Part shown: one piece after another, positions 1 to 9,124 of the stretch
Numbering within the stretch: position 1 is the first letter of the stretch
Layout of the letters: every line of letters starts with the position of its first letter
Source: Amazonocrinis nigriterrae CENA67
GTDB lineage: Bacteria; Cyanobacteriota; Cyanobacteriia; Cyanobacteriales; Nostocaceae
Assembly: GCF_016056305.1 (NCBI RefSeq)
Contig: NZ_JAECZC010000056.1
Coordinates: 67,410-101,599, forward strand
DNA length: 34,190 bases
Direction: 5' to 3'
Translations under genes and position numbers: made by a program
Notes under the pieces: model-generated
What the model saw: the letters and a program-made list of their open reading frames with translations, nothing else
The model's database searches: none
Told to the model about the DNA's origin: nothing

Positions 1-3000
1 TTTCTACAACAGCAATCAATTCCGTTCCATTGTTGGTAAAAATGCCAACAGCAAGTTTATTTACAGACACGGCTGATGCTGACCCCAATGAGTAATTGCT
101 AGCAATTCCCTGAAGCTGAATCTGATCGTTTGCTTGCAAGCTGAGAATATCGGCGTAGTCACCATTTCCGGAACTAGCATAGAAAACTGAACTGGTATCA
201 CCCAAGACGTAAGTATCTGCGTCTTGATCACCTGTGAGTAAGTCGATTTCGTTTGTACCACCCCCCCAACCAATCAGGCGGTCATTGCCATTACCCCCAG
301 AAAGCATGTCATTGCCAAGTCCACCTAAGATTGTGTCATTACCATCGCTCCCAAGGAGCATGTCAGCGCTTCCCTTGCCATCAAGGTAATCATTGCCTGT
401 TCCACCGTAGATTAACTCACTGGCATTAGTACCAATAACGCGATCGTTCCCGGCTTGGGCATTGACTATGTATTTTTCGATTCCAGTAATTTGCTCGATA
501 AAGATGATATCATCACCAGAAGTGGCCTTGTTATTGGCAACGGTCAGGTCAAAGGTATCGCTAGTATTGCCACCATTGCCATCAGCAGCAGTGACTGTGA
601 CTGCAAAAATCCCAACTTGGGAGATAGTGCCGGATATGACACCTGTATTAGTAGCAATACTAGACCCAGTGGGTAAGCCTGTAGCACTGTAGCTGAGGGT
701 GTCAGCTTGATCGATGTCAGTAAATTTGTTACTAACATTGAAAGAGAAGGATTGGTTAGTAGAGATGATTTGGTCGTCAAGGGGTTGCACCGTGGGAGCA
801 TCGTTAACACCGACGACGGTAATATTTACAGTAGCAGTAGATTGTAAACCTTGACTGTCAACGATCGCATAAGTAAAACTATTAGTCGCAGTTTGTCCTT
901 GGGATAGATAGGCAAAATTTGAGGCAGTATAAGTCAAGTTTTGCGTGTTTTGGTCAAAGAAGACTGTCCCTGTGGTGTCTGTAGTATCAACAGCAATAAT
1001 GTTTTTACTGTCACCAATATCAGGGTCAGTATCGTTACTCAGCAAGGTAGCATAGAGATTAGATGTAGTTGCGTCTTCAGCAATGCTGACTGCATCAACT
1101 ACGGCTGTTGGCGCTTCGTTGCGATCGCTAATTTGGATAGTCAACACCTTCTCGACGAAAAGTCCACCGTTATCGGTGCTGCGTACCCGAATGCTGTAGG
1201 AAGATTTGGTTTCAAAGTCCGGTGAAGCTTTGATTTGCAAGCTATCGTCTGCGATCGCAAAAGCAGCATTATCAGTATCACCAGTTCCAGCAACTAAACT
1301 GTAAGTGAAAGTGTTGCCTGTGTCAGGGTCAGTAGTGGTAAATGTGCCTACCACTGTGTTGGCTGGAACATTTTCATTGACACTGGTGGCATTCAATGCT
1401 AGCTCTGTAGGAGCATCGTTTTTAGGCAGATTAAACCGAGCTAAGCTGGGGTCATGGTCGCTATCCTGATCGGCAAACTCGGAATTGATGTGAACTACAT
1501 CATACCCATCCAACTTGCCAAGCAAACTATTACTCACTAAAACATGGTCAAGTGTCTGGGCGTTGCCTTCAAAATTGTAGGTGTAACGCTCGTTTTCAGG
1601 CAAAGTTTCAATTAGAGAAGTTAGTCCAGCACTTTCTAGGGTGCTGACGGGGTTAGAGAACTCAAAATCATTTAAGTCGCCCACTACCGCTATATTGGCA
1701 TTGGGGTCGATGGCTAAAATACTTTGGACAAAGTTTTTCACCACCGTGGCTTGTTGCTGACGCTGGGTAACACTTGTCAGGGTTGGTGGTTGATTTGGCC
1801 CGTATAGCGGTTGGTCGCCACCTTTAGAATTAAAGTGGTTCCCAATGATATAAACAGTTTCACCGTTGAAAGTAAATTCACCAACTAACGGTTTGCGACT
1901 GCTAGTAAAGGCTGAGTTGGTGGGATCAATACGACCAGGACTAGCAGAAAGTGTAGGCACACCATTGACATCGCTGACTGTGGTATTTGTCAGGGTATCG
2001 CCACCAGGAATGTCTACAAACTGCACTCGGTTGGGATTAAATAAGAAACCTTGCCGAATATTACCACCAGGTTCACCGCCATCTTGGTTGTTCTGTGGGT
2101 TAATTTGGCGATATTCATAGGTGGGGCCACCAGCCGCAATAATTGCATCAATTAATGTTTGGAAGGTAGTGCTGGCATCAACTACGCCGTTATTCGTCGC
2201 CCCGTTATTGTCTTGAATTTCTTCTAGAGCAATGATATCCGGCGATTGCAGATTATTAACAATGCGGCTAGCAAGGTTGTTAAACTTGGTTGCACTATCG
2301 CCTGGGTCAAGGTTTTCGACATTGAAGGTAGCAATTGTCAGTTGGTCAGTGGTGGGCGTTAAATTAGTAACTTCTTTAGTCAAGGTGTTGGAAGTCACAG
2401 TCACCGAAGTAGGCAGAACTTCGTAGTTGCTGAAACTGTAATCGACCACACCTGTAATCGTGCCGAAAGTTGCACCGACGTTAACTTGGGGTGAGCTACC
2501 AGAGCTAAACAGAGTATCATCAATTTGGATACGCTCTGGATTAAAATCATTGGCACTAATCACGATACCGCCGCGTGCTGTGCGTCCGGTGGCGTTAGCG
2601 CCATTGTCTGCTAGTACCCAAATTTCCCCAAAAGAATTAGTCGGACTAACTGCCACAGGATTATTGATCTGTACTAGCATTCCTTCTAAGCTTTCGTAGA
2701 AATCAATGCCATCTTGGGCAGGGTCAAAGGTGGTCGTTCCAGTTTCAATATTACTGGTAGTGTCGTTATCAATTACCGATGTTGGGATAGTTCTGCCGCC
2801 ATTACCCAGAATCGTCGCAGTTGGCAAAGCATTGCCACTGGAAAGTTTGACAATGGTGGGGCTAGTAATTTCTGTGGTCGTCAGGTTGTTAGCGCCACTA
2901 GCACCACCAGGACGGAACTCAGTTACTGTACCCCCGACTAGTACTGAATCGCCCACTTGCACAGTTGGTGCTGATGAGGTAAAAACAAAAATGGCTTCGG

Positions 3001-5641
3001 AAGTGCGATCGTCGTTATCTGGGTTGGGGTCTTGTAAATAAAAGCCGTTAGATTTGACGACTGTAACAATTCCTGGTGCATCAGCTACTTTTTGCCCGTT
3101 TAAGGGAGAGATGTGAGAGGCGCCCTGGATGTCGTGAATACGAGGAGTGAGGACTACAGCGCCCAGTGTAATGCTATCGGTGCGGAATTTTTTGAAATTG
3201 TTCTGTGATAAGTCTTTGGCTGCTGTACCGTCGTTGTAGAGAACGGTGTTGCCATCATCACTAACGAATTGAATTTGAGAAGTATCTGTTAGGTTATCAG
3301 GGATGGTGATAATTCCTTCCGGGTTGAAGCTGGCTCTTAATGTGGCTGCACGCAATTGTGGCTGACTGTTGGGATTACCATCCCAAGTGTAAAGGCGGAA
3401 ATCGTTGGGGGCTGCTCCTGCGTCTCCTGCTGGCCCAGCAATAATCACGTACTGGTTATTAGCATTCTTGCGGATTTCCCGAATACCGCGATCGCCTAAA
3501 TCTAATTCTATAGGGGTGCCAAACTGTGCTGAGCCTTGTGTACCACCGCTAGCTGATATCAAGCTTGTAAAGTTGGTAACTTGAACAATGAGGGCGTTGG
3601 AGCGTCCAGACGGGGGCACTTGGGGGGCGCGGAAGGCAATATAAGCTGTGGTGTTGTCGGGAGCAATTTCCAAGCCTTCAATATTGTAGCCGTCGGCTTG
3701 CTTGGAACCGACATTAGTTGCAGCGCTGGCAGCTAAGCCGTAGTAATTGGCTCCTTTGCCGTGACCGTTATTGACATCCCAATTAATGATGTCTTCCTTT
3801 AAAAAGTCGTAGCGACCCACATAACTAAGTGTGGTGGATGCTCCTGTACCACTAACATCTGTGGCAAAAAGGCGATCGCGGTTAGGGCGATTTTTGCCGT
3901 CATCGCTATTGCTTTGTGAACCTAACCAAAAAATGCGTAGTTTACCGCCGTAGGCATCGCCTACTGTGGTAGAAGCTTCAAGATCTACTTCTCGTAATTC
4001 GCCAGAACCATCAGTTTGGGTCAGCCCTAGAGAACTTGTGAAGTCAAAACCAGTTACAGGAAGCCCCGACTTGCTAAAGTCGTAGAGGCGCAAAACTTGA
4101 TTTTCATCATCAGCTTCTAAGAAGAATGTCCCACCCACGGGAATAGCTGTAGAAGCATCGCTTGTACCCGTTAAAAATTGAGTTGTGGCAGTACCGTTAT
4201 TCGCCGATGCTGCATAGGCGATCGCATAATTAGCAGTACTACCACCATCACTAACAGTGACTGTAATATTGGCACTACCAACACCTACAGGATTAATTTT
4301 CAAATTACGGCTGGCTCCAGTACCAGTTAGGGTTAGATTGCCGTTAGGAACCACCGCTGCATTACTGCTAGTGACTGTGACAGTCAAATTTTCTACAGGG
4401 GTATCGGGGTCGGCGATGGTAAAGTTTACCCCCAATGTGTTTGCTGGGTCGTTGGCATTACCAATCACACCGCTAATTGCCCCTGTTCCTGTAGTTGGCA
4501 ACGCACCGTTAGCATCTAATAAATCTGTGGAGCTGGCTGTATCTAGTTGAATAGTTGGCGCTTGTCCTACTACTACATCATTAACTGTGGTAGTAATTGC
4601 AGCAGCAGTATTGTTGGTTTCGTCGCTCTCAGCAATGGTATTGTTGGGGTCTACAATTGCTGTGCCGCTGGTAAGAGTCCCTGTAGAATTAGGGGTAACG
4701 CTAACAGTCAAGGTAGCATTACTACCAGCATTTATGCTGCCACCAGAAAAAGTCACAACACCAGCTAAGACGCTAGCAGTGAATCCATTGGCAACAGTTG
4801 TACCGTTAAAGGTTACCCCACTAGGCAAAGTGTATTGCACTGAAATGCCGCTGGCATTGGCAGTACCGCTGTTACTGACAGTAATGGTGTAAGTAAGGGG
4901 GTTGCCAACAATTACAGGATCGGGGGAATCAGTTTGGCTGATAGTCAGGTCTGGTTGCGAACCTGCACCACCAGAAACAACAATGCTACCAGTGGGTAAA
5001 GTAGTATTACTACCAAAAGTCCAGTTAGCAGCATTGTTGATTGCTGCTAGCCAATCAGCTTTAGTACCACTGTTGAGTGTATTGAGATTGAACGCTGCGT
5101 AAGTCGCCGAGTTGTTGAACAGAACTGCTGTGTTATCAGCTTGAGATAACCCAGGTGCTACATTACCAGTATTTGAAGAAGTGGCATCTTCAAATGCACC
5201 AGTGTAGTCAATTTGAGAGATAGCTGTAAAACCTAATAATAATGGGTTTGTACCTGTAGATTGCACAGCCGTAATTTGATCGCCACCGGATAAGCCAGTA
5301 CCTTGAGCAAGAGACAGATCCGCATAACTGCCTGCTAGCCCGGAAACAACTGACCCTGATTTAGTCCAAGTGAAATTCGATGAGGAGGTGTCACTGCTGC
5401 GGATAACTGTACCGGCAGGCAGGTCAACATTAGCGGTGAATTTGATTAAGTTCTCATTACCATCAGTATCAGTGCTAGTCACTCCCCTAAATCCTGAACC
5501 AGTCCAGCCGTTATCAGTGAAGTAAATGACCGTACCTGAGCCAATAGGCGCTAGGTTGACAAAAGAAAAAGAGTCAGGACTACCGTTGTTAATGTAACCA
5601 ATAAGTGCAATGTCGCCAGGAGTAAGAATTGTTGATGCCAT
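1..5641 (-). CDS. ExeM/NucH-like extracellular nuclease with RTX repeats (C-terminus beyond window)
   Basis: One open frame runs leftward from an ATG at 5641 and leaves the window after 1880 codons. Residues 1-220 form a lamin-tail-like beta module (GDIALIG, YFTDNGW). About 228-350 is a DUF11-like repeat, about 480-770 resembles DUF3616 (YNIEGLEIAPD), and about 834-950 resembles the OB-type N-terminal module of ExeM/NucH nucleases. Residues 1102-1400 are an endonuclease/exonuclease/phosphatase domain with FNVENL, EEIQD, GNHFNSKGGD, GDLNDF and SDHDP, which are the expected metal and catalytic motifs. Cadherin-like and Ig-like modules follow, then glycine/aspartate-rich RTX nonapeptides at about 1725-1790 (GGTGNDYLDG, GGLGNDMLSG). 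There is no N-terminal signal peptide, as expected for type I secretion through a C-terminal signal. No clear Shine-Dalgarno precedes the ATG. Likely role: calcium-dependent secreted nuclease or phosphodiesterase; substrate unknown. Confidence 0.85.
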   Translation of the reverse strand, partial: MASTILTPGDIALIGYINNGSPDSFSFVNLAPIGSGTVIYFTDNGWTGSGFRGVTSTDTDGNENLIKFTANVDLPAGTVIRSSDTSSSNFTWTKSGSVVSGLAGSYADLSLAQGTGLSGGDQITAVQSTGTNPLLLGFTAISQIDYTGAFEDATSSNTGNVAPGLSQADNTAVLFNNSATYAAFNLNTLNSGTKADWLAAINNAANWTFGSNTTLPTGSIVVSGGAGSQPDLTISQTDSPDPVIVGNPLTYTITVSNSGTANASGISVQYTLPSGVTFNGTTVANGFTASVLAGVVTFSGGSINAGSNATLTVSVTPNSTGTLTSGTAIVDPNNTIAESDETNNTAAAITTTVNDVVVGQAPTIQLDTASSTDLLDANGALPTTGTGAISGVIGNANDPANTLGVNFTIADPDTPVENLTVTVTSSNAAVVPNGNLTLTGTGASRNLKINPVGVGSANITVTVSDGGSTANYAIAYAASANNGTATTQFLTGTSDASTAIPVGGTFFLEADDENQVLRLYDFSKSGLPVTGFDFTSSLGLTQTDGSGELREVDLEASTTVGDAYGGKLRIFWLGSQSNSDDGKNRPNRDRLFATDVSGTGASTTLSYVGRYDFLKEDIINWDVNNGHGKGANYYGLAASAATNVGSKQADGYNIEGLEIAPDNTTAYIAFRAPQVPPSGRSNALIVQVTNFTSLISASGGTQGSAQFGTPIELDLGDRGIREIRKNANNQYVIIAGPAGDAGAAPNDFRLYTWDGNPNSQPQLRAATLRASFNPEGIITIPDNLTDTSQIQFVSDDGNTVLYNDGTAAKDLSQNNFKKFRTDSITLGAVVLTPRIHDIQGASHISPLNGQKVADAPGIVTVVKSNGFYLQDPNPDNDDRTSEAIFVFTSSAPTVQVGDSVLVGGTVTEFRPGGASGANNLTTTEITSPTIVKLSSGNALPTATILGNGGRTIPTSVIDNDTTSNIETGTTTFDPAQDGIDFYESLEGMLVQINNPVAVSPTNSFGEIWVLADNGANATGRTARGGIVISANDFNPERIQIDDTLFSSGSSPQVNVGATFGTITGVVDYSFSNYEVLPTSVTVTSNTLTKEVTNLTPTTDQLTIATFNVENLDPGDSATKFNNLASRIVNNLQSPDIIALEEIQDNNGATNNGVVDASTTFQTLIDAIIAAGGPTYEYRQINPQNNQDGGEPGGNIRQGFLFNPNRVQFVDIPGGDTLTNTTVSDVNGVPTLSASPGRIDPTNSAFTSSRKPLVGEFTFNGETVYIIGNHFNSKGGDQPLYGPNQPPTLTSVTQRQQQATVVKNFVQSILAIDPNANIAVVGDLNDFEFSNPVSTLESAGLTSLIETLPENERYTYNFEGNAQTLDHVLVSNSLLGKLDGYDVVHINSEFADQDSDHDPSLARFNLPKNDAPTELALNATSVNENVPANTVVGTFTTTDPDTGNTFTYSLVAGTGDTDNAAFAIADDSLQIKASPDFETKSSYSIRVRSTDNGGLFVEKVLTIQISDRNEAPTAVVDAVSIAEDATTSNLYATLLSNDTDPDIGDSKNIIAVDTTDTTGTVFFDQNTQNLTYTASNFAYLSQGQTATNSFTYAIVDSQGLQSTATVNITVVGVNDAPTVQPLDDQIISTNQSFSFNVSNKFTDIDQADTLSYSATGLPTGSSIATNTGVISGTISQVGIFAVTVTAADGNGGNTSDTFDLTVANNKATSGDDIIFIEQITGIEKYIVNAQAGNDRVIGTNASELIYGGTGNDYLDGKGSADMLLGSDGNDTILGGLGNDMLSGGNGNDRLIGWGGGTNEIDLLTGDQDADTYVLGDTSSVFYASSGNGDYADILSLQANDQIQLQGIASNYSLGSASAVSVNKLAVGIFTNNGTELIAVVE

Positions 5642-6842
5642 AAATAGTGTGTTTACTGAGAATTTTTGTGTGTAGTGAATCTAACTTTAAGTGCTTCACC
5701 GTGAAGACATCTACAGAAGAGTTGGTGGTGCGATTCCTCAAAACAAGCAGCCTTCAAGGCTTGTATAGCAAAGTGCTGAGTATCATGTTATGAGCAATCA
5801 ACACCGTCCTCACCTATCCGGCTACGGTTATAAGTAGGTTCCTAAATAATTGGAATTAGGATAGATGTAGATTTTGTGAGTCAAAATTTTGCAGCGCGGT
5901 TACTTGGGAATGTAAATGCCATTTTTTTGATTGCCAGTAAAAAACGTTGACTGCAAAGATGAACTTTATAGTCGGGGAGTAGGCTGTGCTGGTGCCTGGA
6001 GCGATCGCAAGATCAGTGTGATAAAACAAAGTACATACCAGAAGACAATTAGCTAGATAATTTATTGGTATTAATTTTTATTCAGCAATCTCAAATTATC
6101 TCAGTAACATTAAGAAACCGCTAGCAAAAGGTTAAAATAACGAATATTTGATAATTCTTCGTTGCAAGTCATAGTCACCAAAAACAGGGTGTGGAGTGTA
6201 GGGAGACAGTTTACTCATACCCTATTTTGTCGGCGGGAAGCTGTTGTAGAAGCTTTCAGCTATGTAGCACCTATTGGTTAACAACAAAGTTTTGTTGAGC
6301 ATATTCTTGCGCTAATTGAAGCTGGCGTTGAAAGTGTTGATGTTTAAATGTATAAAATTTGATATAAAATGTCCTTGCGTAGGCAAGCAGTTTCGAGTAA
6401 TACATTTTTCCACAACTTGCTTGCGTATACTTTATAAGTAAAAGTAATAAATTAATAGAATAAACTTAGTAAAAGATCACAACTAAAGTCTACAAAATTA
6501 TTACGATAAAAGTATTATTTAGCATTTTGGCTGATTAAAAAAGTCAGGTTATTCAATACCAATTATCTTGACTTGAAAAAATTATTAAGCTCATATTAGT
6601 GATGTAATTAATTAAACCAGGAACTTAATTATTGAAAAAAGTTATTTTTACAAACTGGTACAGTAATATTTATTACGGCATAGTTATCACAACTTTTAAT
6701 TTTTAATAAATAACTTTACAAATCGCAATTTCAGTATATTTACTGTTACAGTTGCACTAAAAAAACGTTGCAATTGAAATTGGGCTTCCAAAACTTGCAA
6801 CTAAATTTGCTACAAAGAGTTTCTAAATGTTTTGGTAATTTA
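5642..6842. other. Long AT-rich intergenic region
   Basis: This stretch separates the divergent nuclease gene from the FAAL remnant. It contains a short inverted repeat (CTTCACCGTGAAG, near 5693), a tract similar to interspersed cyanobacterial repeats (acagggtgtggagtgtaggg, about 6184), and one coding-like decayed fragment listed separately. From about 6350 to 6760 it is very AT-rich, and I see no gene there. The promoter of the nuclease gene should lie near 5650-5750, but no convincing -35/-10 pair stands out. Confidence 0.6.
6246..6347 (+). pseudogene. Unidentified decayed coding fragment
   Basis: One frame reads VEAFSYVAPIG, then an in-frame TAA at 6279, then QQSFVEHILALIEAGVESVD and a terminal TAA at 6345. 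The second half looks like a normal amphipathic protein C-terminus, and its base composition is less AT-rich than the flanks. I do not recognise the family. It is probably the tail of a gene lost by deletion, but chance is possible. Confidence 0.25.
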
Positions 6843-7082
6843 ATGCAGTTAAACAACTTTGCGAACTTCAACACTTTAGTTGACCTGTTAAACTACAGGG
6901 CTTATGATCAACCAGATCAAGTAGCTTTTAGATTTCTCAAAGATGGGGACACTGAAACAAGCAACTTGACCTATCAACAATTAGATCGACAATCTCGTGC
7001 GATCGCCACTCAGTTGCAGTCTCGAAATGCTATTGGCGAAAGAGCATTATTAATTTACCCGCCTGGACTGGAGTTTATTACC
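6843..7082 (+). pseudogene. Fatty acyl-AMP ligase, N-terminal fragment only
   Basis: From the ATG at 6843 the frame reads as the start of a FAAL or acyl-CoA synthetase-like adenylating enzyme. It has NFNTLVDLLNYRAYDQPDQVAF, then LTYQQLDRQSRAIATQLQ, then GERALLIYPPGLEFI, which are the standard first blocks of cyanobacterial FAALs. The similarity stops after LEFI, where the family continues into the first adenylation core. About 30 bp later a MITE-like element begins, and the frame ends inside it at 7169. Only about 80 of some 580 residues remain, so ATP binding and catalysis are lost. The fragment lies upstream of the desaturase-ACP pair, in the place a loading FAAL would be expected; an intact FAAL is found at 11868. 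An in-frame TTG at 6768 exists, but family similarity starts after 6843. Confidence 0.75.
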
Positions 7083-7111
7083 TCAGATCTTGCAATTAGC
7101 AGGATAAACAC

Positions 7112-7261
7112 CAGGGGAAACGCATCTTATTTCCTAATAATAATTAAAGATGATTTCAAAATAATATAGATTGTTATAAAAATTCAGTGAATCATAAACA
7201 AAATAAATCAATATATATTCTGAAATAGTATATATCTACTATATTAGATGCGTTTGCCCTG
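7112..7261. mobile_element. MITE-like element with 16-bp terminal inverted repeats
   Basis: The left end CAGGGGAAACGCATCT (7112-7127) and the right end AGATGCGTTTGCCCTG (7246-7261) are inverted copies with one mismatch in 16. The 150-bp element has an AT-rich interior with no meaningful ORF, as expected for a non-autonomous miniature transposon. I see no clear target-site duplication. It sits about 30 bp beyond the point where the FAAL fragment loses similarity, so it may have helped the decay or inserted later. Confidence 0.7.
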
Positions 7262-7845
7262 AGCGATCGCACACTTGCCCCTTCCAGATGTGCATTCACA
7301 ATCAACATGCACTCATTCGAGAATATTGTGGGTTAAGTCTTTTTGAGTGCCTGACTATAGTGCAAGAGTTCACTTAAATACTACCCTCAAGGGTACTATC
7401 AAAGATTTATTTTTACTGTAAATATTGGAGTATTCATACTTGAGGAAACAAATTATGCAGACTTGGTCTATCACGGTTGTTTGGCGGACACAGGCTGTAG
7501 TTGGGGGGCGATCGCGCAAGGGCAAAACCCAACAAAAAGCTAGGGACACTGATATGAAGCGCCATCATCTTTTCTACAGTATTCAGTGTTTATTCTGTTA
7601 GGTACAAGATATCAGTTTTGTTATAATATAACTTGAATATTTCCTTGTGAAAAACCCATAAATAAATGTGTAGTGAGAAACAAAAGCATTGCTGATATCA
7701 AGTAGTAATTGACTTTTTCTCTACTGAATGTATGGAAGCTAAATTAAGCATAATATTGAGATTATTAGCTCAACTTCCTTGCACCCAAAATATCAATTTA
7801 TCACCTAATTCAGCAATGGTAATTTAGCAGTGTGAGCAAATACGC
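7262..7845. other. Intergenic region upstream of the desaturase-ACP operon
   Basis: No FAAL sequence resumes after the MITE-like element. Near 7343-7377 the pattern TTGAGT, CTATAGTG and TTCACTTAA loosely resembles MerR-family metal-responsive promoters, and a 14-bp dyad (TACCCTCAAGGGTA, 7382-7395) follows it. A small possible ORF at 7455 is listed separately. A TATAAT hexamer at 7622 could be a -10 element for the desaturase operon, with no good -35 and a leader of about 220 bases. The rest shows nothing clear. Confidence 0.4.
7455..7601 (+). CDS. Possible 48-residue hypothetical protein
   Basis: The ATG at 7455 has a usable ribosome-binding site (GAGG, nine bases upstream) and a 48-codon frame beginning MQTWSITVVWRTQ. 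The product would be basic, and I do not recognise it. A HIP1 palindrome falls inside it, which weakly favours resident DNA over recent insertion. It lies in a decayed region between two transposon- or promoter-like relics, so it may be a gene remnant or chance. Confidence 0.2.
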   Translation: MQTWSITVVWRTQAVVGGRSRKGKTQQKARDTDMKRHHLFYSIQCLFC

Positions 7846-8805
7846 ATGAATACAGAAACAGTAGATGTAGAGTCGATTTTAACAGACGATACCAAACGGA
7901 AAAAAGTGGTTGATAACCCCTTTTTGCATCGCTTACAAAAGCGGCATTTTATTCTCTTTCAAATCTTACCAATTATAGGGAGTTTAATAGCTTTACCATT
8001 ATTACCCTATATTCCATTCGGGCCATTTGAGATCTTCCTATTTGTCTTATTTTGGTTAATGACAGGATTTGGGGTGTCGTCTGGCTACCATCGTTTATTT
8101 ACCCATCGTTCCTATAAAACCCACGAAGCAGTTCAAGTCATGCTGGTTATTTGGGGTGCAATGGCTGGTCAAGGGGGTGTAATCTCATGGTCAGCGTTAC
8201 ATCGTCGCCACCATGAATTGAGTGATAAACCTGGTGATCCTCACTCACCAAATCTTTTTGGTAATAATTGGCGCGATCGCATTCGCGGCTTAGTTCATTC
8301 CCACGTCACTTGGATGTACAAGCACCCATATCCTAGTGTTGTTCACTACGTACCGGATCTAATCAAAAATAAAACCCTGATTAAAGTTGATCAACACTAC
8401 TATTTGTGGGCTTCCCTAGGCTTAGTTTTACCCGCAATTTTAGGGGGGTTGTACCACTGGAGTTTGGCTGGAGCGTTAGCAGGATTTATCTGGGGAGGCG
8501 TGTTTAGAATCCTGTGGGGAGGACATACAATTTGGTCAATTAACTCCTTCTTGCATTGCTTTGGCATGAAGCGTTTTCAAACCGAAGAACACAGTCATAA
8601 TTTTGGGCCTATTGCCTTATTGTCCTTTGGTGAGTCATGGCACAACAATCATCACGCCTTTCCGGCTTCAGCCTCCTTTGGCTTGGAATGGTATCGCCTA
8701 GATCCAGGATACTGGTTTATTCAATTACTCGAAGTTTTCCATCTGGCTTGGGATGTGAAAGTTCCTACCCCAGACAAAATTGAAGCACGAGAAATCAACG
8801 CCTAA
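7846..8805 (+). CDS. Membrane fatty-acid desaturase (Delta9/DesC type)
   Basis: This 319-residue protein has the three histidine boxes of membrane di-iron desaturases: HRLFTH (82-87), HRRHH (119-123) and HNNHH (266-270). They are separated by hydrophobic segments at about 38-75 and 185-220. Length and box spacing fit the acyl-CoA/acyl-lipid Delta9 family. It would insert a double bond in a fatty acyl chain using O2 and electrons from ferredoxin or another carrier. The ACP gene starts 39 bases downstream, so the two are probably co-transcribed. In the JamA-JamB-JamC cassette the equivalent desaturase acts on an ACP-bound chain, and that substrate is likely here too. Position and outcome (alkene or alkyne) cannot be read from sequence. 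Housekeeping membrane-lipid desaturation is the alternative. Confidence 0.9.
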   Translation: MNTETVDVESILTDDTKRKKVVDNPFLHRLQKRHFILFQILPIIGSLIALPLLPYIPFGPFEIFLFVLFWLMTGFGVSSGYHRLFTHRSYKTHEAVQVMLVIWGAMAGQGGVISWSALHRRHHELSDKPGDPHSPNLFGNNWRDRIRGLVHSHVTWMYKHPYPSVVHYVPDLIKNKTLIKVDQHYYLWASLGLVLPAILGGLYHWSLAGALAGFIWGGVFRILWGGHTIWSINSFLHCFGMKRFQTEEHSHNFGPIALLSFGESWHNNHHAFPASASFGLEWYRLDPGYWFIQLLEVFHLAWDVKVPTPDKIEAREINA

Positions 8806-8844
8806 TTCATCTAAAACTTTTAGCACTTTCAATCAGGAGATGTC

Positions 8845-9123
8845 ATGAAAACTCAAGAGCAAATTAGCAAATGGATCAAAACTTATTTAGCAGATATCCT
8901 CGAAGTAGAGGCAGAAAAAATTGACGAGAACTATGAATTTGAGCGGTTTGGACTTAATTCTTCGGCAGCCGTCTCACTGGTAGGAGATTTGGAAGAATGG
9001 TTAGGCTTTGAGCTAAGTCCTTCTCTATTTTTTGAGTTCAATACAATTGCTCAAGTTTCTACTTATCTAGCCGAAGCGGCACAAGAAGAAAACGCTTTAG
9101 AAAATGTTGTTAGGAGTGCTTAA
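8845..9123 (+). CDS. Acyl carrier protein
   Basis: This 92-residue protein has the four-helix carrier fold pattern. The phosphopantetheine site is GLNSSAAVSLVGDLEEWLG, with Ser39 as attachment residue. The usual DSL reads NSS here; the family-typical Asp before the serine is Asn38. The FERFGL...SSAAVSLVGDLEEWLG context is typical of carriers that accept chains from cyanobacterial FAALs. A strong Shine-Dalgarno (AGGAG) precedes the ATG. The stop codon at 9121 is followed after one base by the start of the methyltransferase, indicating tight coupling. It probably holds the fatty acyl chain during desaturation, methyl transfer and oxidation. Confidence 0.88.
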   Translation: MKTQEQISKWIKTYLADILEVEAEKIDENYEFERFGLNSSAAVSLVGDLEEWLGFELSPSLFFEFNTIAQVSTYLAEAAQEENALENVVRSA

Positions 9124-9124
9124 G

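Noticed and set aside
61-5102. Many plus- and minus-strand frames of 60-110 codons across the first 5.1 kb
   Set aside because: They are shadows of the nuclease gene, whose single frame runs unbroken on the minus strand with clear domain motifs.
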